Positions 55,536-63,367 of a DNA stretch of 64,000 bases are shown here, piece after piece. Each line of letters begins with the position of its first letter. Position 1 is the stretch's first letter. Both the position numbers and the translations under genes were made by a program. The notes beneath the pieces were generated by a model. The model was not told the DNA's origin, ran no database searches, and saw only the letters and a list, made by a program, of their open reading frames with translations. Origin of the DNA: Pacificispira sp002696645 (lineage in GTDB: Bacteria > Pseudomonadota > Alphaproteobacteria > UBA8366 > Aestuariispiraceae); the NCBI RefSeq assembly GCF_048892425.1, contig NZ_JBLZHU010000002.1, positions 496,001-560,000 on the forward strand, written 5' to 3'.

Positions 55536-56033
55536 ATGCGACGGGCAAAACTGGATAAAATTGATAAGAAAATCCTGCGTGATCTTCAGGCGGATGGTCG
55601 GATCACGAATGTTGAATTGGCCCATAATGCTGGAATCTCTGCACCGCCCTGCCTGCGTCGCGTGCGGGCGTTGGAAGAAGCCGGGTTTATCCGGGGCTAC
55701 CATGCAGATCTTGATGGGGAAATGCTGGGCTTTGACGTTACAGTTTTCGCCTTTGTTGGACTGGTCAGCCAGGCTGAAAGCGACCTGCGCAAATTTGAAG
55801 AAATGGCGGCGGATTGGCCCCTGGTTCGGGAATGTCACATGTTACAGGGTGATACGGACTTCTTATTGAAGGTCGTTGCCCGGGACCTGGACAGCTATAA
55901 TCGCTTTCTGACAAGCCAACTGACCGCCGCCCCGAATGTTGCCAATGTGCGCTCTGCCATCGGGATTCGCACCTCCAAGCGGGAATATGGCGTGCCGGTC
56001 GGCCCTGATGTCGATATCGAGGACCTTGTTTAA
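55536..56033 (+). CDS. Lrp/AsnC family regulator
   Basis: The 165-aa protein has an N-terminal winged helix (LDKIDKKILRDLQADGRITNVELAHNAGISAPPCLRRVRALEEAGFI, quoted in part) and a C-terminal RAM ligand domain (about 70-150, with LQGDTDFLLKVVARDLDSYNRF). These regulators respond to amino acids. AGGACGG precedes the start. Its targets are not evident; both neighbours point away or belong to other units. Confidence 0.93.
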   Translation: MRRAKLDKIDKKILRDLQADGRITNVELAHNAGISAPPCLRRVRALEEAGFIRGYHADLDGEMLGFDVTVFAFVGLVSQAESDLRKFEEMAADWPLVRECHMLQGDTDFLLKVVARDLDSYNRFLTSQLTAAPNVANVRSAIGIRTSKREYGVPVGPDVDIEDLV

Positions 56034-56163
56034 GGTTCGGCGATTGCGTTTCGCTTTTTGCGTTAAGACCCGGAATCCGGCTGTCGCGTTTGCGGCTTTG
56101 CCGTGCACATGTGTGTCATTCGAACGCCAAAGCTAATCTGCCGCTATCGGTTAATTCTCCGGT

Positions 56164-57081
56164 TCAGACAATCACGAAGCTTTCCTGCCGGTGGGGGGAA
56201 AGCGCGCTGGCCAGTGTCTTCAGGTTCATGCGCAGAAAGGCCTTAAAAGAGCTGGAAACAGGACTTAGAAAGCCGGATTTTCGCTCCAACAGGCCGACAA
56301 TGCGCTCTGCCGATGTGTCGGCAAGATCCAAGGCGCAGATACCCTCTGGCAGGTTCAGGGTGGTCAGCGCTGGCAAAAGGGTGATCCCGACACCGGCCTT
56401 CGCCAGGGCGAAAAGGGATGTGACATTCCGGACCACCATCGTCGATTTTTCCGTCAACTGCAGGAACTGTGGGGCCATGATGGCGTCGGATGATCCGTTT
56501 TTTATCAGGGCCTGATCCTGAAGATTATGCCATTGCAAAGGCCCCGTGATCGCCGTCAGGTCAGACTCAGCGTTGCAGATCACTTTGAACCGATCCCGGA
56601 ACAGGGGCGTGAAGGCAACAGGCGCGGATGCCTTTGGTGTGCTGGCAATACCCAAATCCGCCTGTCCGGATTCTACCATGGCACAGACATTACGGCTGTC
56701 CAGGTCGAACAATTCGACGGTGATGCCGGGTCGTTCATTGATAAAGCGTGGTAGCAAAAGCGGGATCAGATTAGCCGCAACAGACGGCACAGAGGCAAGC
56801 GCCAGATGGCCGATCTTGTCATGGGCAAAGTCCTGTATCATTCGAATGGACTTGTCATAACTCTGGATCTGTTCGCGCCCGGTTTCCAATGTGAATTGAC
56901 CCAGTGCGGTCAGGCTGTTCTTGCGGTCACTTTCAAATAGCGGATTGCCAAGTTCTTCCTCCAATTGCTTCAAGGTCATGGAGATGGCCGACGCCGTGCG
57001 GCCCAATCGGTCAGAGGCGTCCCGAATGTTCCCCAATTCCGCGACGGTAACAAAAACACGCAAAGCTTCTAATTTGATCAT
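56164..57081 (-). CDS. LysR-type regulator of the aldehyde dehydrogenase/betaine-transporter locus
   Basis: The 305-aa protein has the LysR helix-turn-helix (about residues 3-60, LEALRVFVTVAELGNIRDASDRLGRTASAISM) and a periplasmic-binding-like effector domain (about 90-300). It is divergent from the aldehyde dehydrogenase gene over 101 bp, the classic layout for a LysR regulator and its target. TTTC-N9-GAA sites are found there and again before the transporter, so it probably controls both. The effector is unknown. Confidence 0.92.
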   Translation of the reverse strand: MIKLEALRVFVTVAELGNIRDASDRLGRTASAISMTLKQLEEELGNPLFESDRKNSLTALGQFTLETGREQIQSYDKSIRMIQDFAHDKIGHLALASVPSVAANLIPLLLPRFINERPGITVELFDLDSRNVCAMVESGQADLGIASTPKASAPVAFTPLFRDRFKVICNAESDLTAITGPLQWHNLQDQALIKNGSSDAIMAPQFLQLTEKSTMVVRNVTSLFALAKAGVGITLLPALTTLNLPEGICALDLADTSAERIVGLLERKSGFLSPVSSSFKAFLRMNLKTLASALSPHRQESFVIV

Positions 57082-57096
57082 GGTGCCGAACTTCAG

Positions 57097-57138
57097 TTAT
57101 TTTGAAATAAGTAACAGAAATTTCGGTTTGATTGAAGT
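57097..57138. promoter_or_regulatory. LysR-type operator region between lysR and the aldehyde dehydrogenase gene
   Basis: A perfect palindrome TTATTT-TG-AAATAA (57097-57110) is followed by ATTTCGGTTTGATTGAAGT (57120-57138), which has the form TTTC-N9-GAA with T-N11-A spacing. The second element matches 15 of 19 positions in a site upstream of the substrate-binding protein gene. Confidence 0.6.
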
Positions 57139-57182
57139 TGTTTCTTGCACGATTTTGATTTTCGTATTTTGAAAGGAAGGTC

Positions 57183-58634
57183 ATGGCAGAGACATACAAC
57201 AATCTGATCGGGGGCGAATGGGTGCCAGGTGCGGACCCTATCGCCAACATCAATCCATCTGATGTGACGGATACAATCGGCCTTTATGCTCAGGCGACTG
57301 CCGCGCAACTTGATCATGCGGTTGCGGTTGCCAAGGATGCCCAGCGCGAATGGCAAAAGACAGGTCTGGAACAGCGGCAACAGGTGCTGGATGCAGTCGG
57401 TCGGGAGTTAATGGATCGGTCGGAAGAATTAGGTCGCCTGTTAAGTCGGGAAGAGGGAAAGCCGCTGGCGGAAGGTAAGGGCGAGGTTTTTCGTGCCGGA
57501 CAGTTCTTCTGTTATTATGCCGCCGAAGTCTTGCGACAGATTGGGGAAACAGCGGATTCCGTGCGCCCGGGAATAGAGATTGATATCCGGCGGGAGCCTA
57601 TGGGCGTCGTTGCGGTGATTTCTCCCTGGAATTTTCCAATTGCAACGGCAAGCTGGAAGATCGCCCCGGCTCTGGCCTATGGCAATGCCGTGATCTGGAA
57701 GCCGGCAAACCAAACCCCGGCTTCCGCCTGGGCGTTGGCGGAAATACTGACGCGGGTTGGTTTGCCTATGGGCACGTTTCAATTGCTGATGGGGCCTGGC
57801 GCTGCGATTGGGAACGCCCTGGTCGGGCATCGGGATGTGGATGCCGTCACGTTTACAGGATCCTACGCCGTTGGGCGACAGGTAGCCGCTGCCGTGGCGG
57901 GAAATCTTGGGAAGTACCAGTTGGAACTGGGCTCTAAGAATGCCCTTCTGGTGATGGATGATGCGGATCTGGATCTTGCCGTTGCCGCTGCCGTTAGCGG
58001 GGGCTATTCAGGAACCGGACAGAAATGCACGGCATCGTCCAGATTGTTGGTCCACAGTGCGGTTCATGATGCTTTTGTCGACCGGCTGGCGGACGCCCTA
58101 AAATCCATGAAGGTCGGGCCTGCCCTGGCACCACAGACTCAGATGGGACCTGTCGTCAGTGATACGCAATTGGCGGCAAATCTGCGCTGGATGGGCCAGA
58201 TCAAGCAGTCGGGGGCCAGGATCGTTTATGGTGGGGAGCGAATAACCCTGGAACAGGATGGTTTTTATATGACCCCAGCCCTGATCAGCGAATCGACCAA
58301 TGATATGCCGTTCAATCGCGAAGAAATGTTTGGGCCAATCGCAGCGGTCCAGAGAATTGAGTCCTATGAAGAAGGACTCGCCGTCGCAAATGACACTGAT
58401 TATGGATTGGTCGCGGGGATCTTTACGGCATCCCTGGCGCGCGCGACCCATTTTCGGAGACATATTCAAACCGGGTGTGTCACTGTGAACCTGCCAACCG
58501 CCGGGACGGATTATCATGTTCCTTTTGGAGGCAGAAAGAATTCCAGCTCTGGCCCCAGAGAACAGGGGCGTGCAGCGGCAGAGTTCTATACGCAAGTGAA
58601 GACCGCTTATATCCGAGCGGGCGAGCCGGAGTGA
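57183..58634 (+). CDS. Aldehyde dehydrogenase, alpha-ketoglutaric-semialdehyde-dehydrogenase-like
   Basis: The 483-aa NAD(P)-dependent enzyme has the family residues: VISPWNFPIATASWKIAPAL, the general-base Glu in YQLELGSKNA and the nucleophilic Cys in GTGQKCTASSR. The C-terminal pattern DYHVPFGGRKNSSSGPREQG ... AEFYTQVKTAYIR is like 2,5-dioxopentanoate (alpha-ketoglutaric semialdehyde) dehydrogenases, which close sugar-acid and hydroxyproline pathways. The exact substrate is inferred. GGAAGG precedes the ATG. It heads a coupled four-gene operon. Confidence 0.9.
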   Translation: MAETYNNLIGGEWVPGADPIANINPSDVTDTIGLYAQATAAQLDHAVAVAKDAQREWQKTGLEQRQQVLDAVGRELMDRSEELGRLLSREEGKPLAEGKGEVFRAGQFFCYYAAEVLRQIGETADSVRPGIEIDIRREPMGVVAVISPWNFPIATASWKIAPALAYGNAVIWKPANQTPASAWALAEILTRVGLPMGTFQLLMGPGAAIGNALVGHRDVDAVTFTGSYAVGRQVAAAVAGNLGKYQLELGSKNALLVMDDADLDLAVAAAVSGGYSGTGQKCTASSRLLVHSAVHDAFVDRLADALKSMKVGPALAPQTQMGPVVSDTQLAANLRWMGQIKQSGARIVYGGERITLEQDGFYMTPALISESTNDMPFNREEMFGPIAAVQRIESYEEGLAVANDTDYGLVAGIFTASLARATHFRRHIQTGCVTVNLPTAGTDYHVPFGGRKNSSSGPREQGRAAAEFYTQVKTAYIRAGEPE

Positions 58635-59683
58635 TGTCTATGCCCTTAAAACCGTCGATGCTGATTGTTGATTGTCTTCAATATTCCAATTGGTCGGAGT
58701 CTATTTTCCGCGAAATGCGGGAAGGGGGTGTTAGTGCCGTCCATGTGACGATCGCCTATCACGAGACGTTTCAGGAAATGGTCCAAAAGGTTGCCCATTG
58801 GAACCGCTTGTTTGAGCAACACGCTGATCTGATTTTCCTGGGCCGCACAGGCGACGATATAAGGCGCGCGCAGGCAGAGGGGCGCACGGCTATTTTCTTT
58901 GGCTTCCAGAATCCCTCCCCCATTGAAAGTGATATCGGTCTGGTGGAAATCTGCCATCAGTTGGGTGTTCGGTTCATGCAGTTGACCTATAATAATCAGT
59001 CTCTGCTGGCGACAGGCTGTTATGAAGTGAATGATACCGGTATCACCCGATTTGGCAGGCAAGTGATTGGCGAAATGAACCGGGTTGGTCTGGTGGTGGA
59101 TATGAGCCATTCAGCGGAACGCTCTACCCTGGAAGCAATCGAAATTTCAACACGCCCCATCGCGATCACCCATGCGAATCCTGCTTGGTGGCATGGGGCT
59201 TTGCGCAATAAATCCGATGATGTTCTGAAAGCATTGTCGCAATCAGGCGGCATGTTGGGCTTTTCCCTATATCCCCATCACCTCAGGCAGGGCAGCGATT
59301 GCGCCCTGGATGACTTCTGCACCATGGTGGCAGAAGCGGCCAGTCGATATGGTGTCGCAAGTCTGGGGCTGGGATCAGACCTGTGTCAGTCCCAGCCGGA
59401 TTCCGTTGTGACCTGGATGCGCAATGGGCGATGGTCCAAACAAACTGATTATGGGGAAGGCAGCGCCAAGAGCCCGGGCTTTCCAGATCAACCCAGCTGG
59501 TTTTCTGATAATCGTGATTTTCTGAATGTTGCCGAAGGACTGAAAGCTGTCGGGTTTAATGATGGGGAAGTGGCGGGATTGATGGGGGAAAACTGGCTTC
59601 GATTCTTTGATCTGTCTTTTGGAAGCGCCGCTTCAGGGAATGCGTCCTTCGAAGATACCCCCATTGGGGTCGCGAGGGGATAA
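58634..59683 (+). CDS. M19 (membrane dipeptidase) family protein with altered metal site
   Basis: The 349-aa protein has the renal-dipeptidase TIM-barrel fold: VVDMSHSAERST and ITHANPAWWHG carry the usual barrel histidines, and LGLGSDLCQ matches the GIGSDFDG segment. The N-terminal HxD metal motif is missing (MLIVDCLQ), and the bridging Glu region reads FGFQNPSPIE with Gln in the Glu place. It may therefore use one metal or act on a non-peptide substrate. No signal peptide is seen. Its ATG overlaps the aldehyde dehydrogenase stop (TGATG). Confidence 0.85.
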   Translation: MSMPLKPSMLIVDCLQYSNWSESIFREMREGGVSAVHVTIAYHETFQEMVQKVAHWNRLFEQHADLIFLGRTGDDIRRAQAEGRTAIFFGFQNPSPIESDIGLVEICHQLGVRFMQLTYNNQSLLATGCYEVNDTGITRFGRQVIGEMNRVGLVVDMSHSAERSTLEAIEISTRPIAITHANPAWWHGALRNKSDDVLKALSQSGGMLGFSLYPHHLRQGSDCALDDFCTMVAEAASRYGVASLGLGSDLCQSQPDSVVTWMRNGRWSKQTDYGEGSAKSPGFPDQPSWFSDNRDFLNVAEGLKAVGFNDGEVAGLMGENWLRFFDLSFGSAASGNASFEDTPIGVARG

Positions 59684-61392
59684 TGCATCCATCGCCAGCC
59701 CACGTTCCCGTCCAGCAACCAAAGGCCTTGCGCGATCCGGACACTGTGATGCGGTTGGCGCGTATGGGGGCATCCTTTCCAACCCGGTTGAGCTTTATGC
59801 GGGCCCTGATACGGCGTATGGCGGCGCAGAAGGTCACGGTTACACGACCGGTTTGGGAGATGAATGCGGCCGGATATGGGCGCGCGGTATATTCGCTTCA
59901 CCTGTCGGGCCATACATACAGTCTGGTCGCCTTTTCCACCGAACTGGCGGATGAAAATCGAACCGATCGTGTAATCGCACAGGCCTGGGACAGCTCTTAT
60001 GTTCTGTTTGATGGCACCCCGACTCGGGCAGACCTGGATCGACTGCAGGAGAATGCTCCACGTCAGGAGGCCGGGCGCTTTGAGGAGACGGACCTGGTCT
60101 TAAGCCGGGCCAATAAATCTGTCCGACTTTTTAATCATGTCGTGGAGTCTCTGGCGGCTGGACAGCAACCGGCGGCGGACCTGGTGTCGGCAACCGGCTA
60201 TCTGATGCGGACAACGGCCGTTTATGGGAATGGAAAATTCGGCATTGCGGATCGGGCGGTCATTCAAAATCGACCGGCCCTGGCCGGGCCGTTTCAGGCC
60301 GAAATGCTGACAGTCTGGCTGATCCGTGGATTTACCCATGATCTGGTCAGTCACATCGCCGCCTGTCGGGCACCCGATACGGCGGTGTCATTATCCCCTG
60401 CCTTCAGGCGGGCCCTGGGTATTGGCAATTCGACAGGTCTTGGCATGGCACCGTTTCTGGTCAGCCATCCAATCCTGATGAACAACTGGATTCTTGCCCG
60501 GGAAACCGCCCTGGCGGAGGTTCGAGGGCTGGAATCGACAACAGAAGCGACCCGTGCAGACTGTGTTTCATTGATTGCACGGGTCGCGCGGCACCTGGAT
60601 CAATGGGTAGTTCCAGATGAACAGCATATGAACCGGATCACGGTTCTGCGTCGGGAATGGCAAGAATTACAGCAAATCGTGACGTTGGATTGGCTGTTGG
60701 GAAACGCCTATCCCTGGGACCGATTGATGGCATTGTCGGAAAACTGGGGGCTGGATTGTCAGGAACTGGTTGTGGCCCTGATTCTGGAACCCCACGGTGA
60801 TCTGGTTGATGGGTATACGGAGTGTATGGACAGCTCCCATACTCCTCGCCTGGACCCCACAATGACGGTGGAAGTGCTGCAAGAGTATGTGCAGACAGGA
60901 TGCATTTGGGCACTGAAGATTGATTTTCAGGCCCCGGTGTCTACCAGCCAATTCTGGTATGTGTCCGAAGAAAAGCTGGAGCCGCGCCTTGGGCTGCGGG
61001 AGGAAGAGCCCGGTGCCGATAGGGAATTGCCGCTGGATATCGCCCGTCAGATACAGGCCCTATACAGAGATTTACAGGCGGCAATACCGGGCCACACTGT
61101 GGCGCAGTTTCTGTTAATCCACCCGGAACATCGCTATTGTGTGCGACGGGTTCAGACGATGATGCGCTATCCATATTCTGAAATCCGGGACAATCTGATC
61201 GGCCAGGCGTGTCACCCTATCGACATGCTGCGGTGCAAGCTGGCCTTCTTCGGGGCGGCTAAATTCGATCCAAAATCGGATCGGTGGACTCGTATCACCC
61301 TGTATCAAGGCGCACCGCTGGCAGAGGATATCCAAACAGGCGTAGCAGCTTGTGATGATTGGTGGCTGCCTGTTCTGGCGCTGAACCCATGA
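59683..61392 (+). CDS. Uncharacterised 569-aa protein of the LysR locus
   Basis: I do not recognise a named domain. The protein is soluble, with no signal peptide or membrane helix. It starts with a basic helical region (FPTRLSFMRALIRRMAAQKV) followed by a beta-rich part (YSLHLSGHTYSLVAFSTEL ... VIAQAWDSSYVLFDG). Further landmarks are LMRTTAVYGNGKFG, LGIGNSTGLGMAPFLVSHP near residue 250, and LDWLLGNAYPWD. The GNSTGLGMAPF stretch looks like a ligand-binding loop. Start and stop overlap the neighbours (TAATG and ATGA), so it is surely part of the same pathway. Its size suggests an enzyme. Confidence 0.85.
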   Translation: MHPSPAHVPVQQPKALRDPDTVMRLARMGASFPTRLSFMRALIRRMAAQKVTVTRPVWEMNAAGYGRAVYSLHLSGHTYSLVAFSTELADENRTDRVIAQAWDSSYVLFDGTPTRADLDRLQENAPRQEAGRFEETDLVLSRANKSVRLFNHVVESLAAGQQPAADLVSATGYLMRTTAVYGNGKFGIADRAVIQNRPALAGPFQAEMLTVWLIRGFTHDLVSHIAACRAPDTAVSLSPAFRRALGIGNSTGLGMAPFLVSHPILMNNWILARETALAEVRGLESTTEATRADCVSLIARVARHLDQWVVPDEQHMNRITVLRREWQELQQIVTLDWLLGNAYPWDRLMALSENWGLDCQELVVALILEPHGDLVDGYTECMDSSHTPRLDPTMTVEVLQEYVQTGCIWALKIDFQAPVSTSQFWYVSEEKLEPRLGLREEEPGADRELPLDIARQIQALYRDLQAAIPGHTVAQFLLIHPEHRYCVRRVQTMMRYPYSEIRDNLIGQACHPIDMLRCKLAFFGAAKFDPKSDRWTRITLYQGAPLAEDIQTGVAACDDWWLPVLALNP

Positions 61393-61964
61393 CATATTCA
61401 TTGAATGAGATTTCCAGCCTGATGCTGAAAGCGGCGCGAGGATCCGGACTGCCCATGGGCTTGGCGGAAGACTGCGCCGCAGCAGGAACCTGGTTGATTT
61501 GCCATGGTCAGGATGGGGCCGCTGCTGTCTGGGAGGGCCTGGTATCCAGGGGTGTGATTTGGAAGGGGCCGTCGCTTCTGGATCAGGTCATTGCCCGCGG
61601 AATTGATAACCCTCAGACTGTTCAGATCATGGATGCCCCCCTGTTGTTTCTGGGCATGGCCGGTGTTGTTTCAGCTCAGACCGGTACGCAGATCCGAATT
61701 GAATTCTTAAATGGCTGCCACGCGGTCCTTGACCCTGATGGAATGACCGTTACCGGCATTTTGAGCGGTGGCGGTGATGCTGTTGTAACGATGGTGCGGG
61801 GCTCTGGCGCGCCGCCGGGAATTCATCCCCCCCGGACAACGCGTGTGGATATCTCCCCGGCATTAATCCGGTCCCTGACTGAACGTGCGGCCTTAACCTA
61901 TGTCCCTGCAACGGCTGAATCACGCCAGCGCGGCGCCGGGGCAGGCCTGACCGATAATGATTAG
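61389..61964 (+). CDS. DUF3726 family protein
   Basis: The 191-aa protein begins YSLNEISSLMLKAARGSGLPMGLAEDCAAAGTWL, which fits DUF3726, a family of unknown function. It has no membrane helix or signal peptide. The middle (TQIRIEFLNGCHAVLDPDGMTV) is beta-rich. Its ATG overlaps the stop of the 569-aa gene, so the two are probably made in fixed ratio and may form a complex (inference). Confidence 0.8.
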   Translation: MTYSLNEISSLMLKAARGSGLPMGLAEDCAAAGTWLICHGQDGAAAVWEGLVSRGVIWKGPSLLDQVIARGIDNPQTVQIMDAPLLFLGMAGVVSAQTGTQIRIEFLNGCHAVLDPDGMTVTGILSGGGDAVVTMVRGSGAPPGIHPPRTTRVDISPALIRSLTERAALTYVPATAESRQRGAGAGLTDND

Positions 61965-62042
61965 AGTATCGCCATGCATGAATGCGTGGCACGTATTGCC
62001 GATTGTTGTAGCGCGAGAGTTCGAGTTCTCGGAATGCGCTGT

Positions 62043-62073
62043 GGTTTTCAACGGTTGCGGTTTTCAACGGTTG
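62043..62073 (+). repeat. Two tandem copies of a 16-bp unit
   Basis: GGTTTTCAACGGTTGC (62043-62058) is directly repeated at 62059-62073 (15 of 16 bases present). It lies about 35 bp upstream of the operator pair and could be another regulator site or a local duplication. Confidence 0.75.
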
Positions 62074-62108
62074 GACAGTGTCACAGGGTGATTTGTCCGG
62101 CATTCTCA

Positions 62109-62161
62109 TTATTTCAATAAATCTGAAATTAAAATAAATTATTTCGATTTGTCTGAAATAA
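62109..62161 (+). promoter_or_regulatory. Pair of LysR-type operator sites upstream of the substrate-binding protein gene
   Basis: Two near-identical 21-bp direct repeats lie exactly 30 bp apart (62109-62129 and 62139-62159), differing at 4 positions. Each has the form TTATTTC-N9-GAAAT. The second extends to a perfect TTATTTC/GAAATAA inverted repeat (62139-62161). The 30-bp spacing places both on nearly the same helix face. They resemble the site beside the aldehyde dehydrogenase gene. Confidence 0.65.
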
Positions 62162-62246
62162 ATTCATGGGTCATCCTTATTGCAAGCAAACAAGTCTGCT
62201 GTTCTGGCGGGCGCATGGGAACAGGTATTGCAAGGGGATTGAGACG

Positions 62247-63251
62247 ATGAAGGGTTTTAAAACGATTTTCGCCGGGGCACTTGTGGCCGCAGCCCTGGGC
62301 ACGACGACACCGGCTTTTGCAACGGAATGCGGAACCACGGACAAAATTACGATTGCAGAGATGACCTGGCTTTCCGCCAGCACTTTGGCGCATATCACCA
62401 ATAAGATTCTGGCGGACGGGTATGGCTGCACGACAGAGGTTGTGCCGGGCGATACCGTACCGACCGCAACATCGATGCTGTCAAAAAGTGAGCCTGATAT
62501 CGCACCGGAACTGTGGGTTTCGACCGCTGCCTCCATCTGGGAACAGATGATGGAAAAAGGCAATGTCTATAAGGCGGGTGACATTTTTGAAAGCGGCGGT
62601 GAAGAGGGCTGGTGGATTCCAGATTATGTTGCAAAAGAACATCCTGAAATTCGCTCGGTGATGGATTTGAAAGCAAATGCGAAAGTCTTCGCGGATGTGT
62701 CCAATCCGGATATGGGACGGCTGTATGGCTGCCCTCCAGGCTGGGGATGTGAAATCATCACCAACAATCTTTTCAAGGCTTTGGGGCTGGGCGAGACTTT
62801 CGAGCTGTTTTCGCCGGGGTCGGGAGCAAATCTGAAAGCCTCCTTTGCGCGCCAGGTTACCCGTGACAAGGCAATAGTCGGCTATTACTGGGGCCCGACC
62901 GACGTGATTGGGAAATACAATTTGGTCAAGTTGGAAATGCCTGCCTATGACGCCGACAAATTCAAATGTCTGACGGATATGAATTGTGCGGATCCTCAGG
63001 TGTCGGGTTGGGCTGTTGGCGAAGTGGCCGTGGCCGTCGTGACGGAACTGAAAAACAAGGCCCCCAATGTGGCCGAATTCCTGTCCAAGCTGCAGGTTCC
63101 GAATGCGGATATCAGTAAGGTCTTGGCCTGGGGCGATGACAACAAGGCCTCCCCGGAAGAAGTCGCGGCATATTTCTTCAAGAATTATGAGCCGATCTGG
63201 ACCAAATGGGTGCCCGCAGATGTAGCGGATAAAGTGAAAGCCTCCCTGTAA
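62247..63251 (+). CDS. Betaine-type ABC transporter substrate-binding protein (ProX/OpuAC family)
   Basis: The 334-aa protein has a Sec signal peptide (MKGFKTIFAGALVAAALGTTTPAFA, cut after AFA; quoted by position 1-25 in effect) and an OpuAC-type binding domain. Conserved Trp residues that could box a quaternary amine are seen in EMTWLSAS, ELWVSTA, EGWWIPDY and YYWGPTDV. At least six Cys (YGCPPGWGCE, FKCLTDMNCADP) may form periplasmic disulfides. The ligand may be a betaine or a related compound; this is inferred from the family. Confidence 0.88.
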   Translation: MKGFKTIFAGALVAAALGTTTPAFATECGTTDKITIAEMTWLSASTLAHITNKILADGYGCTTEVVPGDTVPTATSMLSKSEPDIAPELWVSTAASIWEQMMEKGNVYKAGDIFESGGEEGWWIPDYVAKEHPEIRSVMDLKANAKVFADVSNPDMGRLYGCPPGWGCEIITNNLFKALGLGETFELFSPGSGANLKASFARQVTRDKAIVGYYWGPTDVIGKYNLVKLEMPAYDADKFKCLTDMNCADPQVSGWAVGEVAVAVVTELKNKAPNVAEFLSKLQVPNADISKVLAWGDDNKASPEEVAAYFFKNYEPIWTKWVPADVADKVKASL

Positions 63252-63302
63252 CGGTCGCCGAGTATTTCACGCTAAACCAGGTGGACAATGATGTAGAGTA
63301 TT

Positions 63303-63330
63303 GAGGCGGGTTTTAACTGAAGCCCGCCTC
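63303..63330 (+). terminator. Hairpin between binding-protein and permease genes
   Basis: GAGGCGGG (63303-63310) pairs with CCCGCCTC (63323-63330) over a 12-base loop, followed by GATCTTTC. The T run is poor. It may partly stop transcription or protect the upstream mRNA, giving more binding protein than permease, as often seen in ABC operons. Confidence 0.55.
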
Positions 63331-63367
63331 GATCTTTCGGGCCCCACGTTTTTAGAGGAATAGGATC

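Larger units (their letters stand above)
61965..62246. other. 282-bp intergenic region before the transporter genes
   Basis: From left to right it holds an imperfect hairpin (CGAGAG ... TTCTCG near 62010-62030) that may end the upstream operon, a 16-bp tandem repeat, two LysR-type operator sites, and then the leader of the substrate-binding protein gene with CAAGGGG at about 62231. No gene is supported. Confidence 0.6.
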
